Notes: generated from the letters alone by a model not told the origin. Shown: positions 8,165 through 17,072, counted from the first letter of the stretch. The stretch is 64,000 nt of DNA from Saccharopolyspora shandongensis (GCF_900106995.1 NZ_FNOK01000002.1:236055-300054); one strand, 5' to 3'. Numbers and translations are program-made.

Positions 8165-8355
8165 CTTGCGTTGCGGTGCGGGTAGCGGAACCTCAGACGC
8201 CGCCTGGCTGTGGGATCCCCGACATCATGAATGCCAATTCACCACGTCGGGGACTGGCCTCGCCGAGAGCCCCTTCGGGCGGGCACAGCCTGAGAACCCG
8301 CGGCGGTGCCGGTTTCGCAGGTGGGCTAAGCGGCTGCGCCGCTTCAAAGACAATG
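8165..8355 (-). repeat. Dispersed structured element, copy B
   Basis: Reverse-oriented copy, filling the gap between the convergent GGDEF and AI-2E genes. Stem 1 arms at 8328-8334 and 8338-8344 (AAGCGGC with GCCGCTT). Stem 2 outer arms at 8217-8223 and 8246-8252 (CCCCGAC with GTCGGGG). Stem 1 reads GCGGC/GCCGC here but GCGCC/GGCGC in copies A and C, a paired change. Confidence 0.85.
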
Positions 8356-8397
8356 AAAACCCACGCCACAACGTTCAAAACAGCCTCTTGAACCCCG

Positions 8398-9576
8398 TCA
8401 GACCTCGGAGTTCTGCGGCGCCGGGTCCGGCTTCTCGTCCGGGGTTTCGTCCGGTGGTGGTGGTTCCGCTTCGGCCTTCTCGGCGGGTTCGGCCGGTTGC
8501 TCCGGTTCCTCCTCCACCAGCGAGCGGATCGCCGAGTTCAGCACCGCGACCATCGGCACCGCGAGCAGCGCGCCGATGATGCCCGAGACCACCACGCCGA
8601 TGCTGATCGCCAGCACCACGCCCAGCGCGTGGATCTGCACGGCGCGGCCCAGGATCAGGGGCTGCAGCACGTTGCCCTCGATCTGCTGCACCGCGAGCAC
8701 GATGCCGACCACGATCAGCGCGACGACCCAGCCCTTGGTCACCAGCGCCACCAGCACCGCGACCGCACCAGAGGCCACCGCGCCGACGATCGGCACGAAA
8801 CCGCCGAGGAACACCAGCGCAGCCAGCGGGATCGCCAGCGGCACGCCCAGGATCATCAGGCCCGTCCCGATGCCGAGCGCGTCCACCACCGCGACCAGCG
8901 CGGTCGCCCGCACGAAGCCGACCAGCGACGCGAAGCCCTTGCAGCCGGCGACGTCGACCCGGTGCCGCACGTGCTTCGGCGCCAGCTTCGTCACGAACAG
9001 CCACACCCCGCGGCCGTCGTGCAGGAAGTAGATCAGCGTGAACAGCGCCAGCACCAACCCGGTGAGGAAGTTGCCGAAGGTGCCCGCGGTGGATAGCGCG
9101 CCGCTGGTCAGCGCCGCCTGGTTGGCGGCCAGCCACTCCTGAGCCTGATCCAGATAGCGGCCTATCTGCTCCTCGTTGATCTGCAGCGGGCCCTGCGCCA
9201 GCGAGTCCTTCAGCTGGTTGAGGCTGGCGACGACCTGGCGCTGCAGGTCGGGGAAGCCCTCGATGAACGCGTTGATGACGAAGGTGAGGACGCCGCCGAC
9301 GACCGCGAGCCCGCCGATCAGCACCATCGCGGTGGCCAGCGCCCGCGGCACGCCGCGCCGGGCCAGCCAGGACACGATCGGGGCCAGCAGCGCCGACAGC
9401 AGCAGCGCGATGGCCACCGGGATCACGACGACGTAGATCTGGCCGATGACCAGACCCACCACGTACAGGGCACCGAGTATCACCACCAACCGCCAGCTCA
9501 ACGCCGCCGAGACGCGGAGCACGCGGGGAATCGACGCCGCCGCGTCGTCCCGGGTGGTGATCTTGAAGTCGTCCAC
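8398..9576 (-). CDS. AI-2E family (UPF0118) membrane transporter
   Basis: A 392 aa permease with the family pattern: two hydrophobic segments near the N-terminus, a soluble middle (about 120-175), then five or six closely packed segments (GLVLALFTLIYFLHDG, FLGGFVPIVGA, QQIEGNVLQPLILGRAV). The last two motifs are hallmarks of this family, whose members export small molecules or act as sodium/proton antiporters. The C-terminal 45 residues are an acidic proline-rich tail, probably cytoplasmic. The start is GTG. The substrate cannot be told; AI-2 transport should not be assumed. It converges on the GGDEF gene across repeat copy B. Confidence 0.88.
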   Translation of the reverse strand: MDDFKITTRDDAAASIPRVLRVSAALSWRLVVILGALYVVGLVIGQIYVVVIPVAIALLLSALLAPIVSWLARRGVPRALATAMVLIGGLAVVGGVLTFVINAFIEGFPDLQRQVVASLNQLKDSLAQGPLQINEEQIGRYLDQAQEWLAANQAALTSGALSTAGTFGNFLTGLVLALFTLIYFLHDGRGVWLFVTKLAPKHVRHRVDVAGCKGFASLVGFVRATALVAVVDALGIGTGLMILGVPLAIPLAALVFLGGFVPIVGAVASGAVAVLVALVTKGWVVALIVVGIVLAVQQIEGNVLQPLILGRAVQIHALGVVLAISIGVVVSGIIGALLAVPMVAVLNSAIRSLVEEEPEQPAEPAEKAEAEPPPPDETPDEKPDPAPQNSEV

Positions 9577-9777
9577 CCTGCCACCGTAGCGCCGACCAGC
9601 GGCCCCAGGGGCGGAATGACCACGGCGCGCAATCGGCCCGGAACACCAGTAACACGATGTGGCGAAGCTGTCGCTCTGCGCTTACGGAAGTGGCAGTTGT
9701 GGTGAAAGAGTGCGCGGCGGCGAGGAGGCAGAGTCCAACGGGGAGTCGCCCGAAGCCGAGGAGGTTCTGGCACCGAG

Positions 9778-10641
9778 ATGTCCCGCCGCGACCGCACGAC
9801 GGGAGCCGCCCGACCGTGGCGGCTGCTGACCCGTGCCCTGGTGGTGGTGGGCGCGACGGCCGCCGGAACCTCCGCGGCTTGGCTCATCGGCACCGGGCTC
9901 CCGGCGGACGCCGCGAACGTCGCCCCGGCCGCGCCCGCCGACGAATCGGCCGCGCCGCCGGAATCCGCGAACCCACCGGCCGCGCCGGCGGAAGGTGCGA
10001 CCACCGAACGGTCCGGCCCGGCGGCGTTCTCGCTGGGCCGCCTGAACCCGGTCGAGCTGGTCCGGTCCGAGCCGGCGGAGCGGTTGCTCGACGCGGCGAA
10101 GCCGGTGACCGGCGTGCTGCAGGAGTCCGCCGACGGCGTCCGGCACACCGCGGGCGATGCGCTGTCGGTCACCGAAGCCCAGGCGGGCGCGCTGTCCACG
10201 TCCGTCGACAATGGACTGGGCGGGCTAGGCGGCTCGCTGCTGACCGGGGAAACCACCCCGCAGCAGGGTTTTTCACCACCCTCGCCGCTTCCGCAGGCCG
10301 TACCGGCGCCGGGCGCGGCGCCCGCCGTCCCGCAGTCGGCGCAGCTGGTCGAGCACCAGCGGTCGTCGGAGCAGGCGGAGACGGTCACCGGGCCGCGCGG
10401 GCCGGAACCCGCTGAGGCGCCCGGAAACCAGGGCTGGCCAAGGCCTTTCGCCCTGCCCACGCTGCCCGGCGCGCCCGGCTGCGGCGGTACCGGCGACGGG
10501 CAGCAGCACAACACCGCCGCGGTCGGCTGCTACCCGGCCGAACCGGCTCGCACCCCCGTCTTCGCCGGGGCGTCGACCCGCGACTTCGCCAGCACGCTGA
10601 GCAGCGCGCCCGAACCGCAGCCGGGCACCACCCCCGACTAG
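9778..10641 (+). CDS. Alanine/proline-rich exported or membrane-anchored protein, unknown
   Basis: A 287 aa protein I do not recognise. A basic start is followed by one hydrophobic segment at about 17-47 (ALVVVGATAAGTSAAW) that is a signal peptide or anchor. The rest is low-complexity and rich in Ala, Pro, Gly and Glu, with only two cysteines near the C-terminus (GAPGCGGTG, AVGCYP) that could form a disulphide. GAGGAGG lies about 14 bases before the ATG. It is followed on the same strand by another secreted protein of unknown role with a Cys-containing N-terminus, so the two may form a pair acting at the cell surface (inference). Confidence 0.7.
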   Translation: MSRRDRTTGAARPWRLLTRALVVVGATAAGTSAAWLIGTGLPADAANVAPAAPADESAAPPESANPPAAPAEGATTERSGPAAFSLGRLNPVELVRSEPAERLLDAAKPVTGVLQESADGVRHTAGDALSVTEAQAGALSTSVDNGLGGLGGSLLTGETTPQQGFSPPSPLPQAVPAPGAAPAVPQSAQLVEHQRSSEQAETVTGPRGPEPAEAPGNQGWPRPFALPTLPGAPGCGGTGDGQQHNTAAVGCYPAEPARTPVFAGASTRDFASTLSSAPEPQPGTTPD

Positions 10642-10818
10642 GCCGCCGCGCGGCGCAGGCGACGGATCTCGTTGCCGCCGAAAGGAAATCCGCCGCGCGC
10701 AACCCGGATCCACATTTCCGATGCCCGCCGTCTCCAGATGATCAAGTTCCGATGACGGTGTGGCGCCCGCAGTTGATTTTGCTCCCCCGCACGGGGAAAC
10801 CTTGTGAAGGAGAAATTC

Positions 10819-12186
10819 ATGCAGACTTGGGCGAAGCGCGGAGTGCAAGCCGCGCTGGTCACCGGTGGGATGTTGGCCGTCGGCACGGGGGTCGCGTCCG
10901 CCAGCCAGGCCTGCCCGGAGCGTCCGACCCCGCCACTGGGCGAATCGATGCTCCCGCCAGTACTCGACGAGCTCGGAGACGATGCGGTGCCTGCCGATCG
11001 GTGCTTCGCGGGTGAGCTGTTCCCCGAGAGCTCCGGCACGCGGTACAACGCACCGCTGGTGGAGTCGCGGACCAGCCACCCGGTCACCGCGATCGCGGGC
11101 ACCATCGACCCGGTGCACGACCTGCTGCCGGCCGTCGAGAACGAGCTGACCCGGGAGATGCCGGCGCTGCGCGACTGGCACATCCCGGCGCAGACCGCCC
11201 CGCTGCACCTGGCCGGCTGGGTCGCCGACCCCGCCGAAGCCCGACCGCTGGACCTCGTGCCCGGCCTGTCGCCCTTCGACGGCGAACGCCCGGTCACGCC
11301 CGCCGAGGGCTTCCACCGCTCGCTGAGCTGGGCTGGTCCCATCGGTGCCGTCATCCAGGGAGGTGCCAACACCCTCGACGAGGGTGCATTTCCAACGGGT
11401 GCGCTCCTGGATGTCCCTGCAGACCTCATGATCCCGCACGACGACCTGGTCTACTTCGACGGCTTCAGCGCCCCGGCCGGCGGCATCGTCGACCTCTGGG
11501 AGGACGCGCTGGTCGGCGGCCAGGGCGGCCTGGTGACGCCGGACCAGGTGGATCTCACCACCGCGGAGCTGCCCGGGCTGCGCAGCGACCTGCGCACCGT
11601 GCCGCACGAGGTGCTGGCCGGGGCGCTGTCCGCGGTCGCCGCCGAGCCGGCGCCGCGCGCCGACCTCGTGCCGCTGGAGGTGCCGGGCGAACACCAGGTG
11701 AAGGCCAACGAGATCCCGGACCTCACCGGAATCCCCCTGGTCAGCGTGTCCCGGACGCCGGGCACCACGCAGCGCAGCGAGTCCCCCGGCGTGACGGCGC
11801 CGCTGCCGGTGCTGGGCGAGCTCAACGCGTTCAGCGGCGGCCAGACCTCGGTGCCGCAGGTCAGCCGGATCTCCGCCGCGCTGGACGGCACCGCGGCGCG
11901 CAGCGACGAGCCGGCGTTCACCGCCGCGCCGCTGCGCTCCGACGTCGCGGTCACAGTGCTGGATGCGCTGGCCGCGGCGGTGCCCCCGGAGGAGGTCGTC
12001 ACCCGGAACCCGTTCCGGCCGGTGCCCGCACCGCGGACCGGCGGCATGGCGCTGCCGGTGCTCGACGGCGGCGTCCCGGACATCACGGCGGTGCAGGGCC
12101 ACACGCTCCCGACGCCGGGCTTGACCTCGGACGGCGCGCTGCGCTCCCTGGAGAACGCGGACACGGTCGTGTTCAACCGGATCTGA
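10819..12186 (+). CDS. Secreted protein of unknown function (455 aa)
   Basis: The ATG at 10819 follows AAGGAGAAATTC, a better site than the upstream in-frame ATG at 10804. Residues 1-28 form a signal peptide ending near VASASQA. The mature protein has two cysteines near its start (SQACPERP, ADRCFAGE) and then a long Cys-free region with recurring Pro/Val/Leu-rich stretches such as AGTIDPVHDLLPAVE, LDVPADL and PLPVLGEL. These weakly periodic segments look like cell-surface repeats. No enzymatic motif is visible. It is closed by a strong bidirectional terminator. Role unknown, possibly envelope-associated. Confidence 0.75.
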   Translation: MQTWAKRGVQAALVTGGMLAVGTGVASASQACPERPTPPLGESMLPPVLDELGDDAVPADRCFAGELFPESSGTRYNAPLVESRTSHPVTAIAGTIDPVHDLLPAVENELTREMPALRDWHIPAQTAPLHLAGWVADPAEARPLDLVPGLSPFDGERPVTPAEGFHRSLSWAGPIGAVIQGGANTLDEGAFPTGALLDVPADLMIPHDDLVYFDGFSAPAGGIVDLWEDALVGGQGGLVTPDQVDLTTAELPGLRSDLRTVPHEVLAGALSAVAAEPAPRADLVPLEVPGEHQVKANEIPDLTGIPLVSVSRTPGTTQRSESPGVTAPLPVLGELNAFSGGQTSVPQVSRISAALDGTAARSDEPAFTAAPLRSDVAVTVLDALAAAVPPEEVVTRNPFRPVPAPRTGGMALPVLDGGVPDITAVQGHTLPTPGLTSDGALRSLENADTVVFNRI

Positions 12187-12196
12187 TCCGAACGCG

Positions 12197-12234
12197 AAAA
12201 ACCGGGGCGAGCATCACGCTCGCCCCGGTTTTTT
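12197..12234. terminator. Bidirectional intrinsic terminator
   Basis: A perfect stem (AACCGGGGCGAGC with GCTCGCCCCGGTT) with an A-run on the left and a T-run of six on the right. It serves both convergent genes, the secreted protein ending at 12186 and the glycosyltransferase ending at 12247. Confidence 0.92.
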
Positions 12235-12246
12235 CATGCCTGGGAA

Positions 12247-13551
12247 CTACGGCACCGGAGCGGTTCGGGGGGTTTCCGGGGCTGCTTCGCCCGGGTCGAT
12301 CACCGTGCGCCGGGACCGCCACCACAGCACCGCGTTGTAGAGCAGGAACGCCAGTCCGAAGTAGACGTAGGCGTTGCCGATCAGCTGCTGCAAGAAGTTC
12401 CAGGTCAGCTCCAGGCCGTCGCCCTGGGGCATCTTCCAGTGCGGGCCCATCATGAAGAACCCGGCCGTCATGGCGGTCGCCAGCAGCAGCCCCCAGTTCC
12501 GCCGGACGTAAGCCGCGCCGATCAGCAGCACCAGCCCGGGGATCGCCCAGACCCAGTGGTGCGACCAGGAGATCGGCGACACCAGCAGCCCGAAGATGGC
12601 GTTGATCGTCACCGCCGTCGGCAGGTCCCGCTGCCGGACCGCGTGCACCATCCCCGCCACGGCCAGCACCAGTGCGAGGAGCGCGAGCAGCCCGAACACC
12701 ACGGTCAGGCTCTGCGTGGACATCTTGCTCAGCAGCGAGCGCAGCGACTGGTTGCCCGCGTAGGTCGACGCGTCACCGGTGAACTTCGGCCCGAAGGACA
12801 CGTTGCTGCTGGCCAGCATCTCCTGCAGCCAGAACCGCCGGGCGTTGTCGAAGGTCAGCGCGAAGCCCAGCAGCGCGGTGCCCAGGAAGGTCAGCAGCGA
12901 GACCACGATCATCCGGACGTCCCGGCGCAGCAGCGGCAGCAGCAGGAACACCAGCGGCGTCAGCTTGATCCCGGCGGCCAGGCCGATCAGCAGGCCGCGC
13001 GGGTACGGCAGCTTCTTCGCGCCGTCGGTCCGCCACAGGCAGTCGATCGCGACCAGCGCCATCAGCACGATGTTGATCTGCGCGTAGGTGATCGTCTCCA
13101 GCACCGGCTCGCTGATCGTGGCCAGCGGCAGCGCCGCCGCCGTCACCAGCAGCACCTTGTCCCGGTGCGCGCGCAGGAACGTCGACGCGCTGAGCACCAC
13201 GTACAGCGTCGCGATCAGCGCGAGGTGGCTGACCAGCATGATCACCGCGGTCGAGCCGGCTTTCGGGATCAGCGCCAACGGCGCGAACACGATCGCCGCG
13301 AACGGCGGGTAGATGAACGGCAGCTCCAGTCCGGATTCGGTGGCCGGCAGGCCGTTGTAGAGGTCGCGCCCGGCCAGCAGCGCCTTCGCGCCGAGCCGGT
13401 ACACCTCGCCGTCGATGTGGTCGTGCGTGTTGACGGTGGAGACCACCATCACCGCGACCAGCTCCGCGACCGCGATCACGGTCAGCAGAGATCGGTGGTC
13501 GCGCAACCGCTCCCGCAGCGGCGGTAGACCCGCGGTCCCGTGCACCGGCAT
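12247..13551 (-). CDS. GT87-family (DUF2029) polyprenol-linked mannosyltransferase-like membrane protein
   Basis: A 434 aa polytopic protein with about ten hydrophobic segments. The first external loop carries DHIDGEVYRLGAKALLAGRDLY and FIYPPFAA; this acidic plus YPP pattern is typical of GT-C alpha-1,2-mannosyltransferases that use polyprenyl-phosphate-mannose in building mannosylated lipids. Further family features are LIGLAAGIKLTPLVF and SPISWSHHWVW. I chose the ATG at 13551 (MPVHGT), which has AGAGG upstream; the longer frame to 13656 is Arg-rich and unlike the family. It stands alone between terminators. The sugar acceptor is unknown. A second member of the family lies at 21046. Confidence 0.85.
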   Translation of the reverse strand: MPVHGTAGLPPLRERLRDHRSLLTVIAVAELVAVMVVSTVNTHDHIDGEVYRLGAKALLAGRDLYNGLPATESGLELPFIYPPFAAIVFAPLALIPKAGSTAVIMLVSHLALIATLYVVLSASTFLRAHRDKVLLVTAAALPLATISEPVLETITYAQINIVLMALVAIDCLWRTDGAKKLPYPRGLLIGLAAGIKLTPLVFLLLPLLRRDVRMIVVSLLTFLGTALLGFALTFDNARRFWLQEMLASSNVSFGPKFTGDASTYAGNQSLRSLLSKMSTQSLTVVFGLLALLALVLAVAGMVHAVRQRDLPTAVTINAIFGLLVSPISWSHHWVWAIPGLVLLIGAAYVRRNWGLLLATAMTAGFFMMGPHWKMPQGDGLELTWNFLQQLIGNAYVYFGLAFLLYNAVLWWRSRRTVIDPGEAAPETPRTAPVP

Positions 13552-13844
13552 GCACCATCCTCTCGCCTGTCGGCACCCCGACCAGCGTAGGGATTCGATC
13601 TGCCGATGGGGTGGCGCGGGGCGTTTTGAGCGCAATGCCACCTGTCGATGTTTCACCTGCTCGAATCACGAAGTCCCGGCCGCCGAGGTGACCTGGGCGG
13701 AAACGGTGTGTGAACAACTAACGCACAGTCATATGCGCAGCGTGAATACCATCAATACGGGTGGTCACTGAGGCCTTGAATTTCGCCCTGCACTGAGGGG
13801 AGGCTCAGACAGACTGCTCCGTTTGGTGGGGAGGAGGGGGCCGA

Positions 13845-14696
13845 ATGAGTGTCCTCGAGGTGACCGCACCAGGCCAGTTGGCGCCGGTTTGGGACGAACT
13901 CATCAGCGGACTGAATCTCGGCGTGCTGCTGACCGACGACCGTGGCCAGGTGCTGGCCACCAACGACGTCGCCGCCGAGCTGATGAAGCTGGCCAAGGCC
14001 GACCTGCTCACCGGCGCCCGGCCGGCCGGCTGGCAAGTGCGCGACGACACTGGCGCCCCGATGCCCGACTGGGCCGAGCTGGCCGGCCAGGTGCTGCGCG
14101 CCGGTTCGCCGCTGTCCATCCCGATGGTGATCGCCCGCAGCGGCCAACCGCTGAGCCGCATCTGGGCGGACTACCACGCGGTGCAGGTGCAGGGCCGCCG
14201 CCGGGTGCTGGTATTGCTGCAGCCCGTGCACACCGACGTCCCGCACAGCCGCGGTCTGCTGGACCCGCTGACCGGCCTGCCCGCCCGCGTCCTCCTGCTG
14301 GACCGGCTGGAGCAGTCGCTGGTCCGTGCGCGCAGCCGAGGAACGCTGTCCACGCTGGTGCTCATCGACGTGCAGCAGCTGGCCGACTTCAACGCCGAGT
14401 ACGGCTTCGACCGCGGCGACGACCTGCTGACCACGCTGGCCGGGCGGCTCCGGGAGGGCCTCAGCGACGAGCACACCGTCGCCCGCTACGGCGGCGACGA
14501 GTTCGCGGTGGTCGCGGAGCACCCGAGCGGCACCGGCGAGGAGATCGCCGCGCAGGCGCGGGCGGCGGCGGGCTGGCCGGTGCGCATCGGCCGGAAGCGA
14601 GTTCGTCCCGGGTTGCGGGTGAGCTGGGTGACCACCGACGGCCAAGCGTCGGTGCACGCGGTTCTCGCCCGGGCCGAACAACAGCTCCAACACTAG
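13845..14696 (+). CDS. PAS-GGDEF protein, probable soluble diguanylate cyclase
   Basis: A 283 aa protein without membrane segments. Residues about 10-130 look like a PAS sensor (NLGVLLTDDRGQVLATND). A short linker, LDPLTGLPAR, leads into a GGDEF domain with LIDVQQLADFN (metal Asp D175) and intact YGGDEF at 215-220. The domain ends early (after about 150 residues). The residues five before GGDEF are SDEH, so the RxxD inhibitory site of many cyclases, which the GGEEF gene at 6948 keeps, is absent here. The start ATG follows GGGAGGAGGG. The PAS ligand is unknown. Confidence 0.88.
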   Translation: MSVLEVTAPGQLAPVWDELISGLNLGVLLTDDRGQVLATNDVAAELMKLAKADLLTGARPAGWQVRDDTGAPMPDWAELAGQVLRAGSPLSIPMVIARSGQPLSRIWADYHAVQVQGRRRVLVLLQPVHTDVPHSRGLLDPLTGLPARVLLLDRLEQSLVRARSRGTLSTLVLIDVQQLADFNAEYGFDRGDDLLTTLAGRLREGLSDEHTVARYGGDEFAVVAEHPSGTGEEIAAQARAAAGWPVRIGRKRVRPGLRVSWVTTDGQASVHAVLARAEQQLQH

Positions 14697-14743
14697 GAAA
14701 GGAGGTACCGCGTGGGTCTTGAGCAGGCCCCGAGCAAGAAACA

Positions 14744-14772
14744 GGGGGCACCCGCGCGAAGCGGGTGCCCCC
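14744..14772. terminator. Terminator hairpin after the PAS-GGDEF gene
   Basis: GGGGGCACCCGC (14744-14755) pairs perfectly with GCGGGTGCCCCC (14761-14772), about 48 bases after the stop codon. The same core (GGGGCACCCGC) recurs in the terminator after ponA at 20982-21017. Confidence 0.85.
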
Positions 14773-14818
14773 TCCTCATGCCCTCATGCCCGGTCTCCGC
14801 CGTCCGGGTCTCCGCAAC

Positions 14819-14852
14819 TTCGATGGAAATCGGACCTTCGGTTTCCATCGAA
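14819..14852. other. Inverted repeat of unknown role
   Basis: TTCGATGGAAA (14819-14829) pairs perfectly with TTTCCATCGAA (14842-14852) around a 12-base loop. It is A/T-richer than its surroundings and sits directly before the two DnaA boxes. It could be a protein-binding site or part of a small RNA. Confidence 0.6.
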
Positions 14853-14862
14853 ATTGCGCGGG

Positions 14863-14891
14863 TTGTCCACAGGCGGCCGAAGTTGTCCACA
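14863..14891 (+). other. Pair of consensus DnaA boxes
   Basis: TTGTCCACA, the preferred actinobacterial DnaA box, occurs at 14863-14871 and 14883-14891 in the same direction, 20 bp apart, inside the non-coding gap between the PAS-GGDEF gene and ino1. Two boxes are far too few for oriC, but two perfect copies this close in non-coding DNA are unlikely by chance in GC-rich sequence. They may be a DnaA-titrating or regulatory site. Confidence 0.6.
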
Positions 14892-15009
14892 GGGGTTCGG
14901 CGTGGCGCACGTCCTCGACCGCTGGTGGTGACCGCAGTTTCAATTGAGGGTTTTTCATCCTGGTCGGGTACCGCAGCTGCGGTGTCTGACCTGCGCCTGC
15001 GTGCGTGCG

Positions 15010-15205
15010 GTCGCCAAGCGCCGTCAGGCGCTTTCAGGCCCACCCTCGCAACTGGCACCGCCGCGGGTTCACGGAGCCCACCCCTCTGGGGTTCCTCCGG
15101 CGAGGACGGCCCTGACGCCGTGTATTGGACATACATAAGTCAGGGCACCCACAGCCAGGCGGACGCTGAGGTTCCGCTACCGGCACCGCCACGCAAAACG
15201 AGGTT
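15010..15205 (+). repeat. Dispersed structured element, copy C (most diverged)
   Basis: Lies in the gap between convergent PAS-GGDEF and ino1. Stem 1: AAGCGCC 15016-15022 with GGCGCTT 15027-15033. Stem 3: ACCCC 15080-15084 with GGGGT 15088-15092. Stem 2 outer: GCCCTGAC 15109-15116 with GTCAGGGC 15139-15146; inner: TGTAT 15121-15125 with ATACA 15131-15135. In stem 2 both arms have changed relative to copies A, B and D (CCCCGAC/GTCGGGG; TGAAT/ATTCA) and still pair. Confidence 0.85.
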
Positions 15206-15236
15206 GGAAAAACCTCATTGAAATTGCGGCGAGTGG

Positions 15237-16328
15237 TCAGTGCTCCAGCTTGCCTGCGATGAAGTCCTCGACCGCCTGGTAGGCGGCGGAGTCGGAGTAC
15301 TGCTCCGGCGGCGACTTCATGAAGTACGACGACGCGGACAGGATCGGTCCGCCGATGCCCCGGTCCTTGGCGATCTTGGCGGCCCGGACCGCGTCGATGA
15401 TGATCCCCGCCGAGTTCGGCGAGTCCCACACCTCCAGCTTGTACTCCAGGTTCAGCGGCACGTCGCCGAACGCGCGGCCCTCCAGCCGGATGTAGGCCCA
15501 CTTGCGGTCGTCCAGCCACGGCACGTAGTCCGACGGTCCGATGTGCACGTTGCGCTTGCCGAGGTCGCGGTCCACCTGCGAGGTCACCGACTGCGTCTTG
15601 GAGGTCTTCTTCGACTCCAGCCGCTCCAGTTCCTTCATGTTCAGGAAGTCCATGTTGCCGCCGACGTTCAGCTGCATCGTGCGGTCCAGGTGCACGCCGC
15701 GGTCCTCGAACAGCTTGGCCAGCACCCGGTGCGTGATGGTGGCCCCGACCTGCGACTTGATGTCGTCGCCGACGATCGGCACGCCCGCGTCGGTGAACTT
15801 CTGCGCCCACTCCGGGTCGGAGGCGATGAACACCGGCAGCGCGTTGACGAAGGCCACGCCGGCGTCCAGCGCGCACTGCGCGTAGAACTTGTCCGCCGCC
15901 TCGGAGCCCACCGGCAGGTAGGACACCAGGACGTCGACCTCGGCGTCCTTGAGCGCCTGCACCACGTCGACCGGCCGCTCGTCGGACTCCTCGATGGTCT
16001 CCCGGTAGAAGCGGCCGAGACCGTCGTAGGTGTGGCCGCGCTGCACCGTGACGCCCAGCGGCGGCACGTCGGCGATCTTGATGGTGTTGTTCTCGCTGGC
16101 GACGATCGCCTCGGACAGGTCGCGGCCGACCTTCTTCGCGTCCACGTCGAAGGCGGCGACGAACTTCACGTCGCGCACGTGGTAGTCGCCGAAGGTGACG
16201 TGCATCAGGCCCGGTACCCGGGTCCCGGGCTCGGCGTCGGCGTAGTAGTGAACGCCCTGCACCAGCGACGCCGCGCAGTTCCCGACGCCCGCGATCGCCA
16301 CCCGCACCGCTCGACGATCTCCGCCCAT
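15237..16328 (-). CDS. ino1: Inositol-3-phosphate synthase
   Basis: Converts glucose-6-phosphate to 1L-myo-inositol-3-phosphate with bound NAD, the first step towards phosphatidylinositol, mannosylated inositol lipids and mycothiol. The 363 aa protein has the NAD-binding start [16 protein letters not shown], the catalytic-core motifs [15 protein letters not shown] and [12 protein letters not shown], and [16 protein letters not shown] near the end, all typical of the short actinobacterial form. I chose the ATG at 16328, preceded by AAGGAGGG; an ATG at 16352 overlaps the padR stop (ATGA) and would add eight residues. It forms a probable operon with padR, as in the Rv0046c-Rv0047c region of M. 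tuberculosis. Confidence 0.96.
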   Translation of the reverse strand: MGGDRRAVRVAIAGVGNCAASLVQGVHYYADAEPGTRVPGLMHVTFGDYHVRDVKFVAAFDVDAKKVGRDLSEAIVASENNTIKIADVPPLGVTVQRGHTYDGLGRFYRETIEESDERPVDVVQALKDAEVDVLVSYLPVGSEAADKFYAQCALDAGVAFVNALPVFIASDPEWAQKFTDAGVPIVGDDIKSQVGATITHRVLAKLFEDRGVHLDRTMQLNVGGNMDFLNMKELERLESKKTSKTQSVTSQVDRDLGKRNVHIGPSDYVPWLDDRKWAYIRLEGRAFGDVPLNLEYKLEVWDSPNSAGIIIDAVRAAKIAKDRGIGGPILSASSYFMKSPPEQYSDSAAYQAVEDFIAGKLEH

Positions 16329-16348
16329 GGCAGGGCCCTCCTTCTTGC

Positions 16349-16939
16349 TCATCTGTCGTGTCCTTGCAGTTCTTGCTCGCCGACGTTGGGTCGGCCTGGC
16401 GCCGCAGCAGCCTGCTCGGCGCGTTCCTGTTGGATGATTTCGTCGAGCCAGCGGACCTCGTGCTCGCTGTGGTCCAGCCGGAGTCGGTGCAGCTCGCGGG
16501 TATAACGGTCCAACCGGTCCCCGGCGTCCGCCAGTGCGCTGCGCAGGTCGTCGCGGCGTTCCTCGACGCGGCGCCGACGCCCTTCCAAGATCCGCATCCG
16601 GACCTCGGCCGGCGTGCGGGAGAAGAACACCATGTGCACGCCGAAGGCGTTGTCGTCGCAAGCCTGCGGCCCGCAGTCGCCGACCAGCTCGGCGAACCGG
16701 TCCTGCCCGGCGGCTGTGATGCGATACACGCGGCGCGTCCGCCGACCCCACCCGCGCGAGCCGGGTGCGTCGGTTTCTTCCTCGATCAACCCGGCGCGGA
16801 GCAGCCTGCGTAACGTCGGGTACAAAGTCCCGCAGGACAGTGCGCGGAAGGCGCCGAGCGTGTCGTGCAACCGCTTCCGCAGCTCATAGCCGTGCATCGG
16901 GGCTTCGTGGAGCAGTCCGAGCACGGCGAGTTCAAGCAT
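16349..16939 (-). CDS. PadR-family transcriptional regulator
   Basis: A 196 aa repressor-type protein. The winged helix (residues 1-85) shows [41 protein letters not shown] and [14 protein letters not shown], the usual PadR signature. The C-terminal half is a predicted long helical dimerisation arm ([20 protein letters not shown], then QQERAEQ). The ATG at 16939 has GGAGGAGG at proper spacing; a GTG at 16945 would be too close to it. It lies directly upstream of ino1 and shares its direction, so it likely controls itself and ino1. A palindromic candidate operator lies at 17054-17072. Confidence 0.93.
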   Translation of the reverse strand: MLELAVLGLLHEAPMHGYELRKRLHDTLGAFRALSCGTLYPTLRRLLRAGLIEEETDAPGSRGWGRRTRRVYRITAAGQDRFAELVGDCGPQACDDNAFGVHMVFFSRTPAEVRMRILEGRRRRVEERRDDLRSALADAGDRLDRYTRELHRLRLDHSEHEVRWLDEIIQQERAEQAAAAPGRPNVGEQELQGHDR

Positions 16940-17053
16940 CTGCACCTCCTCCGCCCGCGTTCAGCGCCCGATTGCCGCCCAATCGCAGCGCCGGATTCCA
17001 GGGCGGCCCCGCACACCCACAGATCGCGGCGAGGCAGGCCACCCTTGGGAGTG

Positions 17054-17072
17054 TATCGCGCCGATATATCGG
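17054..17072. promoter_or_regulatory. Candidate PadR operator upstream of padR-ino1
   Basis: TATCG (17054-17058) and CGATA (17062-17066) form one inverted repeat, and CCGATATATCGG (17061-17072) is a perfect 12-bp palindrome overlapping it. This A/T-rich block stands out in GC-rich DNA, about 115 bp before padR and 110 bp before the divergent DUF5318 gene, so one site could serve both. Confidence 0.65.

Noticed and set aside
14863..14891. oriC
   Set aside because: Only two DnaA boxes, no A/T-rich unwinding region and no dnaA or dnaN next to it.
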